Source: Ustulina deusta
Taxonomy: Eukaryota; Ascomycota; Sordariomycetes; Xylariales; Xylariaceae
Assembly (NCBI GenBank): GCA_023159155.1
Contig: JAJNNX010000004.1
Coordinates: 682,001-746,000, forward strand
Direction: 5' to 3'
DNA length: 64,000 bases
The notes below the pieces were generated by a model. That model searched no databases and was not told where the DNA came from. It saw nothing but the letters and a program-made list of their open reading frames with translations. Within the stretch, counting starts at the first letter, position 1. Each line of letters starts with the position of its first letter. The position numbers and the translations under genes were made by a program. Positions 50,770 to 61,533 of this stretch are shown here, one piece after another.

Positions 50770-51961
50770 CATCAACGGGGTATAGCAGTTGAATGTTACC
50801 TAATATGTTGTACCCTGCATAAAAGTGCAGTGGAGTCAGCTCTTGTACGAGTGTAAATGTCTAGCTTTTCTTGGGAGACCTCAGGCTTGGTACTTACCTA
50901 CACACTACTAGTGTAAACAATTAGGTATGTAAGGAGGCTTTCGCACGGCAAGGAGCTGCCCGGCATGGCCCTAGTGAGGACTGGGTCCCCCCCTTAAGTG
51001 CCCTATTTGGGCGAAACAGTGCCTGAGCAGAGAACGGAGAATGAAGAAAAAAAACAAAAAACCGTTGCACCCAAGTCATTAATCCATTACATAGGACGGC
51101 ATGTCCGGCTGGCGGTAGAGAGATTGGTCATTGATGATTGGTCGAAGCAGGCAAACAGGCACGCAGGCAGTTACAAAGTATTGTAAGTAGTAGGTAACCT
51201 GCACCAGGTCAGTTGGTTGTATGCCGTATGATCTAATACCGATGATCTGCTGTAACTTGATCAACTTCTTGTCCCCCATCCCTGCTGTTTGTTCCGACCT
51301 AACTCGACCGTTGTCTTTTTTCCCTCTCCTCCTGCTTCGTCCTTGCCCTGTGATCACTTTATACGACCTACTACTACCTGCCGCGGCAGACATCGGGTGT
51401 TTTTGTTTTGTGGCTTCACTTCTTTCCACTCGTTTCCCTCTTTTGGTCGACGCCACAGATCCATCCGATCGTGTGTCAAGACCGCCGCACGTCGCAGTGG
51501 CACCCGCGGCATCGACTTACCAAGGAACCACTCCTGACCACTCTCGCGCATTTCTTCCGCTCTCTACTTTCTGTACCTCGACATTTTACCTGCATTCTTC
51601 CTCCGCTTTGCCTGCATCTACGTGCATTACTCGTTCAGCTGCGCATTCGTTTATGCATTTGTTCGTTTGTCCCCCTCGTGTTGAGGTCTTCTGACCAACC
51701 ACCGGATGGCCTCATCTCGCCCCATTCAGTGCTTTTGTCATTTCCTGTCTCAAACCGCTTGCTGCAAGCCCAAGTCCTAGGCTGAGACATACATCGACTC
51801 GTCTATTCGTCTATGCCTTGTCCAGACGTCCGTCCCAGTCCAATATATCGTGTCTACCCTCTCTCTCTCAGCCATCATTAAGAGTATGGACGGTCCCTGA
51901 CCTCTGCTGAGAATCCCACCTTCCTCCGCCCCCTCTATTCGCCCACCTTTCGAGACATTCG

Positions 51962-52081
51962 ATGCCATTTTGTACGTTGCGAACCTACGATCGAACAGTC
52001 CCGAGCGTCGGGTTGAGCTGTCAGTTGCGACCTAAAGAGCGGATCCTACTTCCTGCACACCACGATATCGAGTCTAGTTAA
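51962..52081 (+). promoter_or_regulatory. candidate upstream ORF (39 codons) in TBC gene leader
   Basis: If transcription starts upstream of about 51880, as the pyrimidine-rich DNA suggests, the leader carries a four-codon uORF (51886-51900) and this 39-codon uORF, ending 139 nt before the main ATG with no ATG in between. Such uORFs can damp translation. The transcript start is not known, so this is inference. Confidence 0.35.
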
Positions 52082-52220
52082 AGAATACCACCACGCTTCC
52101 GCGTCTCTGATAACCTCAACAGCCGGCGTCGCGCGCGCCACAACCATCAAATAAGGCAGTTGGACTGGGATATACATACAATAAGAGCAAAGCGGCTCCG
52201 AACGCCCGTCTAAAGGGACA

Positions 52221-55040
52221 ATGGCCGTTGTTCAGCCCGTGAATGGCGAGCCTTCGAGTCTCTCAAAACAACATCCTAGCGCACGCGTCGATACCCATAT
52301 TACAGATCTTGGCGATGGTGGAGCGCCGACCTCACGAGGTGGGCCCGTCCGCTTTCCTCGACGAGAGCACAGCTTGAACTCCAGCGAAACCGGGCATTCT
52401 GTGACTCGGGATTGGAATCCGAAACACATCCAGCAGAGGAGCCCTACTCTGCCTTCCCCTTCCCTGCCTTATTCCTCGTATACGCACCCAGCCCACAGAC
52501 AGCATGCTGGTGGAAGTCCATATGACCAGCGCCACTACCAGTCTCCGATCTCCACAACGTCAGCACACGTTCCGAATAACTTGATCCGCGACCCACGTTC
52601 ACGTGCAGGTTATATGAGAGACACTTCCACCCCATCTCCGCAACTGCCCTCGCCGTCTGTCTCTTCACGGTGGGATTCTCTCCCCAAGACCTTTGATGCC
52701 GCCTATAACCAAGCGACGACGTCCGCCCCCAGCTCACCGGTGGCCGTCAATTTTGCCAACGAGTTGTCCTATGTGGTGAAGGAGCCACATCGAAGCATCG
52801 ATTCAGTAACCTCCGAGACGATAGACGAGATCCCCGCCCTGCCTTTAGCTAGGCCGAACGCTACCGAAACCCCTATGCTCGTTGAAAACTTCTCCCGGCC
52901 TCGTGTTCCGAGTATCAAGCAATCATTTCACGACGGTCCTCGACTGCGGTCCCCTACGCAACCTCAACCCGATTCTGGCCAACGCGATCCCACCAACTCT
53001 TTTGCAAGCCCTTGGCCTCGATCTCGAGGTCCATCCGTTTCCTCCAACAAGTCTGTTTCTACATTCGCTTCTCTCGCTGTCAGGCCGTCCCATGATTCTC
53101 ATAACCGAGATAGTCCGCGCGGTAGAGTTCGGCAGCCTCTTACCCCACCAATCCGCCTACCCGTCTCCTACACCCGGGCTGAGAGTAGCGGGCCTAGCTC
53201 CACTCGTGACCCTATTCCACGCATGGCGTCGCTACCAAACGATGAGCTTAGGTCCAGTTTCCGGTCCCAGCTTTCTGCCTCAACTGCCCAAGGAACATTA
53301 ACAACCGAGAGGAGTAGTGTACTGACAAAGAGCAGCTCTGTGACATCTATCTATGGGAACGTTGATGACAGCCTCAGCGTAGACGATGTACTGGGGCTCT
53401 ACGATAAGGGATTTGACGATGATTCAGCGCCAGAAGATAACGATTCAAACGGGTCGCCTCCACCTACGGCGATATCTGAGTCAAGCAAGGAAAGGACTGT
53501 AGAATTGGATATCGTGGCTGAGGTCGCTGCCACCCTTTCATCACCACCTTCCGTCTTTGGGAACGATGATCCCAACATACGCGACTCGGCTGCTATTTTT
53601 CGCATCTCCAACCATGAACCTACAGGGTCCGAGACCGCCGCACTACAGAAGGAAGGCTCTGACACATTCGAGGCCACCCAACCCAGCCCACTCGAAAATT
53701 TCACTCCATCACCCCCAGTCCGCCACGAGACGAATCTGACAACTACTGGAGAAGACGAGCGCGATCGATATGGCTTCAAAAAAAGCAACCAGTACATTAC
53801 AAGTGAAGAGTATGATCGATGGGACAGGGGTTATTCCAAGTACCTCGCCCGCCGGCGGAAGAAATGGAATGTCTTCTTGAAAGAGAACGGGCTCATGACA
53901 GATTCTCCTAACCGTTTCCCCCCCGGTTCCGCTAAGACCAAGCGGTTTATTCGAAAGGGCATCCCTCCAGATTGGAGAGGTGCTGCCTGGTTTTACTATG
54001 CTGGTGGTCCTGCTATCGTGGCCAAACACGCAGGATTGTACGGTGAACTCCTAGATTGCGAGGTGAAAGAGGTGGATGCTGAGGCTATCGAACGCGACTT
54101 GCATCGTACATTCCCGGATAACATTAGATTCCGCTCATCAGCGACCCCTAGCACGCTAGATCAGGACAAGGCTTCGGCACGCAACAGTCAGCAGACGGTG
54201 ACAAGCTCAGCGAACAATGCTGCAGTCCCAGGCGAAACAGCCATGATTTCTTCCTTGCGCCGCGTGCTCTATGCCTTCTCCATCTACAATCCCCGTATTG
54301 GCTATTGCCAGTCTCTTAACTTCCTGGCTGGTCTGTTACTACTCTTTGTCGAATCTGAAGAGCAAGCATTCTGGTTACTCAACATCATTACAAGAGTCTA
54401 CCTCCCGGGCACGCACGAGATGAGTCTCGAAGGGGCGAACGTTGACTTGGGTGTGCTGATGGCATCGATTCGAGATACAATGCCTAATGTATGGGCTAAG
54501 ATCGGTGGTGAGCTGGATGGCACGGATGTCGCACGACCCAAAAGTCGACGCCATAGACAACGTGCCGAGTTGACGACTCGTCTCCCCCCAATTACTCTCT
54601 GCATGACAGCCTGGTTTATGAGTTGCTTCATCGGAACGTTACCGATCGAAACCACTCTGCGCGTGTGGGATGTCTTCTTTTACGAAGGCTCCAAGACGTT
54701 ATTTCGTATTGCACTGACCATCTTCAAACTCGGCGAGTCCGAAATAAAGAAAGTGGGAGATCCGATGGAAATATTTCAGGTCGTGCAGACCATACCTAGG
54801 AAAATCATCGATGTTAACGGCCTGATGGAGGCGTGTTATAAGCGGCGTAATGGGTTTGGACACCTTAGCCAGGAGATTATCGAGCAAAAGCGTCTGGAAC
54901 GACGGAAATACGTCAAGGCGGAGAAAGACCGGCTCGCTTCAGGTGAATCGATTGTATCTGTGGATACTGACGTGGGAAGGAAAGGTACATTATTCAAACG
55001 AAAGCCCAGAGACCGAAACCAACCTAGCTTTGCAACATGA
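52221..55040 (+). CDS. TBC-domain Rab GTPase-activating protein, Msb3/Gyp3-like
   Basis: Uninterrupted ORF of 939 residues. The first 510 or so are Ser/Pro-rich and probably disordered, with many short SP/TP sites. The TBC domain (about 575-860) contains the catalytic Arg finger IERDLHR (Ile623, Asp626, Arg629) and the Gln finger YCQSLN (Tyr695, Gln697). Both are intact, so the protein should accelerate GTP hydrolysis by a Rab. Surrounding sequence (IGYCQSLNFLAGLLLLF, LEGANVDLGVLM, AWFMSCFIGTLPIETTLRVWDVFFYEGS) resembles yeast Msb3/Gyp3 and Msb4/Gyp4, GAPs for Sec4 and other Rabs in polarised secretion and endosome traffic. A conserved lead-in (YGFKKSNQYITSEEYDRWD) precedes the domain. The C-terminal 75 residues are basic and coiled. 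The ATG has a good context (GGACAATGGCC). Confidence 0.92.
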   Translation: MAVVQPVNGEPSSLSKQHPSARVDTHITDLGDGGAPTSRGGPVRFPRREHSLNSSETGHSVTRDWNPKHIQQRSPTLPSPSLPYSSYTHPAHRQHAGGSPYDQRHYQSPISTTSAHVPNNLIRDPRSRAGYMRDTSTPSPQLPSPSVSSRWDSLPKTFDAAYNQATTSAPSSPVAVNFANELSYVVKEPHRSIDSVTSETIDEIPALPLARPNATETPMLVENFSRPRVPSIKQSFHDGPRLRSPTQPQPDSGQRDPTNSFASPWPRSRGPSVSSNKSVSTFASLAVRPSHDSHNRDSPRGRVRQPLTPPIRLPVSYTRAESSGPSSTRDPIPRMASLPNDELRSSFRSQLSASTAQGTLTTERSSVLTKSSSVTSIYGNVDDSLSVDDVLGLYDKGFDDDSAPEDNDSNGSPPPTAISESSKERTVELDIVAEVAATLSSPPSVFGNDDPNIRDSAAIFRISNHEPTGSETAALQKEGSDTFEATQPSPLENFTPSPPVRHETNLTTTGEDERDRYGFKKSNQYITSEEYDRWDRGYSKYLARRRKKWNVFLKENGLMTDSPNRFPPGSAKTKRFIRKGIPPDWRGAAWFYYAGGPAIVAKHAGLYGELLDCEVKEVDAEAIERDLHRTFPDNIRFRSSATPSTLDQDKASARNSQQTVTSSANNAAVPGETAMISSLRRVLYAFSIYNPRIGYCQSLNFLAGLLLLFVESEEQAFWLLNIITRVYLPGTHEMSLEGANVDLGVLMASIRDTMPNVWAKIGGELDGTDVARPKSRRHRQRAELTTRLPPITLCMTAWFMSCFIGTLPIETTLRVWDVFFYEGSKTLFRIALTIFKLGESEIKKVGDPMEIFQVVQTIPRKIIDVNGLMEACYKRRNGFGHLSQEIIEQKRLERRKYVKAEKDRLASGESIVSVDTDVGRKGTLFKRKPRDRNQPSFAT

Positions 55041-56388
55041 TTCCTTGCCCGCCATCAACTCCAGGGTCCGGTATCTTAGGTATCGACATGGCGATTTATG
55101 ACGATTCATGGGTTACTTGTATCAACCTGGACTCGACCAGTTGACATCATGACCCGAATACGCCTGCTCTTCCTCGGTTCAGTGGCACGATCATATGATG
55201 CTACTATTTTTTGGGGGTTTTTTTTGTTCTTTGTTTTTCTTTTCTTTTTTAATAACGCATAACGATGTGATGATCACTGGTAAAAAAAAAAGAAAAATAG
55301 GGCGGCAAAGAAAGGCTTGACAGAAACCCAGATTTATGGCACGGTTGTGCCAATGACACATTAATTCATGGACAAGGCTCAGGAGGTTAGCCCTCGAGCG
55401 AAGATATACGACTCTTTGAGAGTATTGTATTAATTATGGAGATTGGGTTGGAGAACCATCATGGTGGACAGACGAAACCCAAGAAGGGGGGAACCAGTAC
55501 GATTATACTGGCTGCATTGGCATGCATAGAGAGGGAGTACCGCATGACGGACTGCCCAAAACATGTATGGAGGCATACGTGAAAGCATCTCGCACCTGGT
55601 CATAACGGAAGGGGCACTAGCATAAGCATCTGCATTCTCAACGGTGCAAGGCGTTGGGGGGGCATCAAATACATTTCAATTAGCATGTGTATATGGATCA
55701 TTTAGCAAAAAGCGAGCTAAACCCTAGTTCTACCGATTTCTAAGCCGTATTGGGTGGGTGACTGACTTGTTATGTAGGCTTCCTTTCAGCTATATCACAT
55801 GCTTCAGTTAGAGCCTATTGACGAAAAATGCCGATCAGACTGTCTGGTCCCTTTCCTCATATATGACTGACTAATGAGGGTCAGAACCACCCGCAGATCC
55901 CCCCGGGCCCCTGAGATATTTCTTGTGGAAGACTATTGCTCTGCTGAGCTTGACAATAAACTGTGATGGGCCTTAACCTTCACTCCGGCAATGGTGTAAA
56001 TGATGATTTCCCTGTTTCCCCTATCATCATCACAACCTTGCTCAAAGTTTGTACCGCCTTCTCACCGTGAATGCCAACCAGAACTAAATACTCAAGAGAC
56101 CTGATTTTCTTTCGTCTTCGCCTTACTTATGCTCTCCGTGCCGTTTGTCCGGGGGGTTTTTTTTTTTTTTTTTTTTTTTGCCTAGCTGAATCCAGCTGTA
56201 GGGTGTTGGTGGATGTTTGTTTCTCTCCCCGTTGGAGTCCAAGCTCTCTCCGAATGGCGATATGGAGGGGAAGAAGAAGAAGACACGGCGCACAGCGCCG
56301 GGGGGGAATTGGGGGGCGGGGGTTCCAACGAAGCCGCATTCCGATCCGACCCGATCCGATCCGAAGGCCTTGGAGGGTATTATTATTA
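55041..56388. other. intergenic between TBC and E2 genes
   Basis: 1.35 kb of 3' flanks of two convergent genes. It includes T-rich runs at 55206-55252, an A-run near 55281, and a T tract of about 24 nt (about 56157-56180) just beyond the E2 stop codon. No gene seen. Confidence 0.5.
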
Positions 56389-56968
56389 TTATTTGGAAGA
56401 GGGGCCTTTGGCGTAGCGGGCGACGTAGCTCTTGACGTTCTTGTCGAACTCGGGGCGGTTGTTCTTGTACTCGTCGGCGATGCGGGTCTCGAGGGGGTCT
56501 TCGGGGTTGGGCTCGACGAGGAGCTGGCGCACAGCCTCGAGGACGGCGCGGACGCGGCTGGCGGGCTTCCAGTTCTCGGCCTTGAGCACGCCGAGGCAGA
56601 TGTTGCCGAGGCTGTCGTTGGTCACGTTGGGGTGGTAGATGCGCGTCGCGAAGTTCACCTGCGGCGCCTTGAAGGGGTAGTCGGGCGGCAGCGTCACCGT
56701 GATGTTGTACACGCCGCCCGCGTAGGGCGTGCCCTGCGGCCCCGCGAGCACGACCTCCCACTTGCTCAGGTCGGCCTCGGACGGCAGGCTCACTGTCATC
56801 CCTTGCGGCGGCGACTCCGTGCACTCCTGGAGCTCCTGTTGGGTGCCGAGGCGTCAGCTTCTCTCTCTCTCTGTGTTCTGCGAAGGTCGAGACGGGGAGG
56901 GGGGCTTGTGATGGGGACGATGTGTGGTGCATGCATACCTTTGTTATCCGTTTCTGCGAAGCGGCCAT
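56389..56968 (-). CDS. ubiquitin-conjugating enzyme E2, Ubc14-like
   Basis: Accepts ubiquitin from E1 on a cysteine and transfers it to substrates with an E3. Inferred exons on the minus strand are 56968-56939 (MAASQKRITK) and 56835-56389, with a 103-nt intron: 158 residues, normal for a one-domain E2. The spliced N-terminal helix continues ELQECTESPPQG. The core has GPQGTPYAGGVYNITVTLPP and YPFKAPQ. Then comes the HPN motif (78-80) and NICLGVLKAENWKP with active-site Cys90. The C-terminus (LLVEPNPEDPLETRIADEY, then YVARYAK) resembles fission yeast Ubc14. The third exon-free ORF alone would lack the first helix, so the 10-codon first exon is needed. Codon use is very GC-rich compared with its flanks. 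Confidence 0.93.
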
Positions 56969-57597
56969 GGTGCTCAAGTCACTGCTCAGCTCAGGTTGCT
57001 ATTGGGAGGTGTAGATGATATCAAGTGAAGAGGTGGTGGATAGACCAGGAACGATGAGCAGCTCTAGGTAGCTTCAGCTTCTATTTCGTCCTCGCGGAAA
57101 TTTTGAAATGAAGGGCTTCTTTGTTTGTTTTGGGGTTGGGTCTGTCAGGCAAACCAGGTTTACTAGAGAATCTATGAAAGACCTGGCTCGTATATACTTG
57201 CTTGAAACCAATGTAGATGAATGATATCATGTCCACACGGGGGGTGAATGGGGTGGGGTTGTTGGGGGGGCATAGAACGAGGAGACCGCTGACTGTGGCA
57301 CCTTCTTTGCTTCAGCAAACCATCCGGGTCTCAGACGAGAGGTGCCTACCTTACTTACCTATCTAGTACTATACCTACCTAGGCAGCCTTTGATGGGGCA
57401 TGGTGCTCCCGACTCCTGTGGAAACCTGCAGCCGGCGGGCGAGAGCTTGGAAGCCCTTTACCTAAAAGATATAGCTCTGTCAGCCTATCAGCTTCTCTTT
57501 CTTCCCACCCCACGTTCCGCTTTGGGTATGCGGTGCCCTCTCCCGGACTGTTGGTGTATCCAGGTACCTGCCGAGCTATGGACTATCAACTTAAATA
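56969..57597. other. intergenic upstream of the E2 gene
   Basis: About 630 bp with G-runs near 57239-57270 and TACCTA words near 57347-57381. No gene. It holds the E2 promoter and ends at MITE copy 2. Confidence 0.4.
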
Positions 57598-57852
57598 CAG
57601 TGGCTCAAAAAAGAAAAAACCTCGTCCGCGTTTTTCCAAGGCCGAAATATCTTCATTCTACAAAATACAATTTATGCCCTAATTCATAAGTAAAAAATAA
57701 AATAAATTTATTGTCTAAAAGACAACCTCTCTTTGAATATAATATACTGTTTTGCAATTTGTTTAGTTATAAAACCTACTATATATAACACTTTCTATAG
57801 TGAAGGCATTTGAACCTAAACAAAAACGGACAGGACTTCTCTCAAGTGACTG
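57598..57852 (+). mobile_element. Tc1/mariner-type MITE, copy 2
   Basis: A 255-bp AT-rich element flanked by TA (57596-57597 and 57853-57854). Ends are CAGTGGCTCAAAAAAG and, in reverse complement, CAGTCACTTGAGAGAAGTCC, imperfect inverted repeats. It matches copy 1 (38583-38800) in opposite orientation over both termini and an inner block around GCCCTAATTCATAAGTAAAA. No coding capacity. Length and sequence differences between copies show an old, diverged family. Confidence 0.8.
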
Positions 57853-58447
57853 TATGTGGAGGTGCTACTACCTTATTAACCAGGACTGTTTGTAATGGGA
57901 AACAAAGACCAAGTTAACCTATGTAGGTAGCATTGCTATCAAACAGGCGTACGCAGCTTTTGTAGTGTGTATGCTAGGTAATGAGTACCTACATGCCCAG
58001 GATATTTCTTACCCTAGGTAGACTAGATGTATCCCTTTGGAGGTAATGTCTAAATGGTGCACGGAGGCTTACCCAGGTACTTCGCGTCGAGAGTGCTGTT
58101 AGAAGAGCAGGTATAACCAGGTATCTCTGTCCCTTAAGTACGAGATCAAAATATATCATCTTGTGCTGTCCTCTTTGTTAGCTGTAAAACAAGACCATAT
58201 CGGTTTCAGAGCGGCGGCATACTGTATGATACATGTATTCAGGGTGGCCACCAATAATACCTACCGCCCATGTACAAACAAGACAAACAACGCTCATGTG
58301 TACCTGATACTTGTAGTTAACCCTACGCTTCACTCACTTCCTGTTAAGGAGAGAAGTAGGATCTATTTAACGATAGACTACCCCCACCACGTGGTCGGTC
58401 ACTTTACAATGTCTCTGACCGTGAGTCTAGGACACATTAGTCTGTTT
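57853..58447. other. intergenic downstream of cwf19
   Basis: About 600 bp with TACCTA/TAGGTA words (57925-58030, 58255-58265). An ORF at 58163-58522 overlaps the cwf19 end in antisense and is not protein-like. No gene seen. Confidence 0.4.
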
Positions 58448-60589
58448 TTAGCCATCAGAAAGGACTCTTGTCCAGTCAAACTTCCTCCACCGCTTCTTGA
58501 ATCCATCGACCCTACTGTCTGACCTGTGCCACCGACCTTGTCTTTTGATCACGTCCGGCTCCGCGTCTACCATGCCGCCCAGGATTTCTCTAGCAAATAA
58601 ATCCCCCCGCGGCCATCGACTGGAGTCTTCAACCACATGGCCAAGGCCACCATCCAGGGTGAACCAGGCGTGGAAGTATGGCATCTCTTTAGCGATAGAC
58701 CGCCTAAATGCTAGTTTGCCGAGCCCATCACGCGCTCGCGCGCCTGTGTCAATGATCTTCTTGTGCTGCGACCACTCTTCATCTGCTGAGAGCATCGCCT
58801 CTTTAAAGAAAGCCGGTGCTGTATCTCCTAGTTCATACGGGATAGGTATCGCCTGCATCGCAGCATGCATATGTCTCTGTGGAGCTGCGGCATTTTCGTA
58901 GAACACGACCTCTCTCCCTTGGTCATGGTATAAGCGGGTGAGGCACTTCATAAAATTTCGTATCTCCTCCCATTCATCGTCATCACATTCGAGTAAGTTG
59001 GTCCTGTGCTGGATAGGGACAATGACGGCCCCGCCTTCGCTCAACTCTGGCTCTGTTGGTAGTGTCAGGTATACCCGTGTGCCTAACGAGATCACGGGCG
59101 CCACGGGGGGTAGATTGCGATCTTCGTGGTGACAAAGTTGACAATTATCGAGTATCTTGTTGATCTTCTGGAATTCGTTGACAGCAGCGTTCTTGAGATT
59201 CAGCTCTGACTTCTGCACGCGCTTTGCTAACTTCTCTGCGTTCTCGTCCATATACTCGAGATCGTTGTCGAATTTGCCGTCTTTGGCGATACGTTCGGCA
59301 AGTCGAAGTCCTTCGCCCCCGGCCTGTCCTCGTGTGCGCCTCTCTTCTCGGACCATGTCTTCTATCGTCATATCGTCGTTCTGTTCTACTAATCCTCTGT
59401 CTCGGCCTCGTTTGGTGTCGACAATCTTAGCCTCAGCTCGTGTTCCTGCCATCATGCGATTCTGCATCACATTCAGAACCACAGCTTCAGGACCCTTAGC
59501 CGCAAATGTGGCCACAGCCTGATTGTACTCAGCTTCGAGTTTAGCGGCATCCGGCGCCTTCCTCAGTTTTGCCTTCATCATTTGGGCTTTCAATCGATTT
59601 AAAGCTGTCTGGTCGAGTTGTGTCGGCTGGTGGGAGATAGCATCGTCAGGGATAACTGTGCCCTGGTCTAGTTCCGTAGGTCGTGGTGAGACTTGTCGCT
59701 TCTCATGCACTCCCGCAGCAAGTTTTCTCTCTTGGAACAGCTCGCCGCTAGGTTTTTCTTTGCCAACATAACCTTCCCCATAGACTTTACGCCTGTCTAA
59801 CTCGACCCTCTCCTCGCGAGCATCGTCAAAGCCACGTAGGTTTCCGTATCGATCCAATGCAACTTCATCCACGCTACGACCAGTCCTTTCGGCCATACTG
59901 TAAATACCCTTCAACTTTGTCATTCTTGATAGCGATCCACTGTCCCCAAAGGTGTAGTTAACCTCATGCTTGGCGGGCAGTTCAAGCTCATCGCCTGTCT
60001 TGCCATCGTTCAAGTCGTGCAAGTGGGTTGCATTGATCTCTCTTGCGTGTATTGTTCTCTTTGGCTCTTCCTTGGGCGGCGATGGTTTGGATAGTTTTGA
60101 GCCCTTCTGTGTGTAGTCGATGTCGAGGGCGGAGGGAGCTGTCATCCACGAGTCTCTGGTAAGAGGTGGAGAGCGAGGGGGCTCTTCGTAGTCCTCGGCC
60201 GCCATTTCCTCGTCTGGCAGGGGTAAATCTTCTTTAGCATCAGAGCTTTTCAACCGAATTTCCTGGCTTGAATCGTGGCCGGCCTCCCGCTCGTTGCGAT
60301 GATCTCGTCGATGGCGTTCCTTGCGGCGGTCCCGATCTTGGCGGTCATCGTCTTTTGAGTGGCGAGATCGTTTGTGTCTGTGGCCATCTTCTCCATACTC
60401 ATCTTCTCCACGTGAGCGATGATGTCCTCGACGGTCGCGATCGCGAGCTCTGTCTGTAGAGTGGTCGCGTCTGTGGTGATGATGATGTCGATGTTTACGG
60501 TTATTTTTCTCGGCTGAATTCCGTGCATCTCGTTCTCTTTCGGCTTTCTCGACTGCAAGTGTCTTTTCGAACTCGTCAAGGCCATCCAT
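58448..60589 (-). CDS. cwf19: Cwf19-like spliceosome-associated protein (CwfJ domains)
   Basis: Uninterrupted 713-codon frame from the ATG at 60589 (MDGLDEFEKTLAVEKAERER). An upstream in-frame ATG at 60646 adds 19 unlikely residues and overlaps a donor-like CAG/GTAAAG, so I prefer the inner start. The first 130 residues are His/Arg/Asp-rich (RKHRHHHHHRRDH), RS-like and disordered. The middle has conserved blocks (MAERTGRSVDEVALDRYGNL, RLKAQMMKAKLRKAPDAAKL). The C-terminus has the two CwfJ domains: NCQLCHHED (zinc ligands), GTRVYLTLPTEPEL, the HIT-like histidine triad RHMHAAMQAIP and AWFTLDGGLGHVVEDSSRWP with FAREILGG near the end. Family members bind late spliceosomes and assist intron-lariat turnover and debranching. 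Divergent from the BRF1 gene. Confidence 0.93.
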   Translation of the reverse strand: MDGLDEFEKTLAVEKAERERDARNSAEKNNRKHRHHHHHRRDHSTDRARDRDRRGHHRSRGEDEYGEDGHRHKRSRHSKDDDRQDRDRRKERHRRDHRNEREAGHDSSQEIRLKSSDAKEDLPLPDEEMAAEDYEEPPRSPPLTRDSWMTAPSALDIDYTQKGSKLSKPSPPKEEPKRTIHAREINATHLHDLNDGKTGDELELPAKHEVNYTFGDSGSLSRMTKLKGIYSMAERTGRSVDEVALDRYGNLRGFDDAREERVELDRRKVYGEGYVGKEKPSGELFQERKLAAGVHEKRQVSPRPTELDQGTVIPDDAISHQPTQLDQTALNRLKAQMMKAKLRKAPDAAKLEAEYNQAVATFAAKGPEAVVLNVMQNRMMAGTRAEAKIVDTKRGRDRGLVEQNDDMTIEDMVREERRTRGQAGGEGLRLAERIAKDGKFDNDLEYMDENAEKLAKRVQKSELNLKNAAVNEFQKINKILDNCQLCHHEDRNLPPVAPVISLGTRVYLTLPTEPELSEGGAVIVPIQHRTNLLECDDDEWEEIRNFMKCLTRLYHDQGREVVFYENAAAPQRHMHAAMQAIPIPYELGDTAPAFFKEAMLSADEEWSQHKKIIDTGARARDGLGKLAFRRSIAKEMPYFHAWFTLDGGLGHVVEDSSRWPRGDLFAREILGGMVDAEPDVIKRQGRWHRSDSRVDGFKKRWRKFDWTRVLSDG

Positions 60590-61533
60590 GGCGTCAAAAG
60601 CGAGGCGACTCCAAGCTTTACCTGATGGGTGATGATGGTAAATCAATAGAACAAGCTTCTGGTCGCAAATGACAGGACAGGGCTTCAGCTATTGCACCTC
60701 TTATGATTTAGATATGCATCTATCGCGATTAATACCTGATTGAATGTACTTAGATACATACCACTTAGTTCAGGTTACACAGGTAATAGTAATACTTAGA
60801 TACCATCAAATATAATAGATATATCAGTTACCATAATTACAATATACTGTCCAGTATATGTAGGCAATTTAGACTATTGAAAATTCATCGAGGTGAAGCG
60901 AGGTACCTGACAGTCAAACCTTCAGAAAAAGGAACCGACACTCGTACTCGAACTGTCCCCTCAGGGCATGTTAAGTACAGAGCTGCGACCCCACGCTAAA
61001 GATTTAGCGACGTGTGGACCGTCAATGCAGCGCTGTTTTCCCAAGCCACTGCCATTACCACTCGACCATTTTCCTCTCTTCCTCCCCACTTCAACCCTCC
61101 CCACACCATTCAGAACCGCGCTCGTTTCTCGAATTTCCTCACGAGTATATCCTCCAGCCCCAGGTTCCCATTCGTCCACACCTCATATCTCACTTACATC
61201 TATAAGACATCGCCGGACTTATAGGTAGTATCATTGGATACGTTGGTGCATCATCAGTTGACTCATAGAGTCAGGTTGTTGCCGTCTATCGTCACGGTGT
61301 ATCATCCACCTGCCTCTCGGGAGCGGATATGGACGTCACTTGGCCTGTTCTGTAAAGGATAAAAGAGTCCTTCTCTATGGATCTACCTAGCTTCACTAGC
61401 TATCCACTTACGCGCAGGCCCTCCCATCTGATATGTCTGCCTCAGCCAACATCTCAACCCGGATCTGCATACATGTCCACAACCATCACCCCCAGACACT
61501 TACTACATCGTAATAAAATCATTACTGACAACC
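60590..61533. other. shared upstream region of cwf19 and brf1
   Basis: 944 bp between divergent starts. AT-rich near cwf19, with words such as AGATACATA, then pyrimidine-rich (61040-61200) towards brf1. No gene. It probably holds both promoters. Confidence 0.5.

Larger units (their letters stand above)
46659..52220. other. 5.5-kb gene-free region, including long leader of the TBC gene
   Basis: No convincing gene. Notable parts are a purine-rich stretch (about 46750-47020) just upstream of the acidic-protein gene; a GGAT microsatellite (about 47461-47488); many TACCTA/TAGGTA words (49120-50900); a perfect inverted repeat at 50739-50769; and a strongly pyrimidine-rich plus strand from about 51290 to 52000, consistent with the promoter and 5' leader of the Rab-GAP gene. 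The longest ORF (48308-48820) has no protein-like conservation. Confidence 0.45.

Noticed and set aside
51221..51785. Overlapping ORFs of 125-157 codons upstream of the TBC gene
   Set aside because: Products of C/T-rich DNA (Ser/Pro/Leu/Phe-rich) in several frames at once; better explained as promoter and leader.
56071..57018. 315-codon ORF antisense to the E2 gene
   Set aside because: Shadow of a GC-rich real gene; it also reads through the poly-T tract and the E2 intron.
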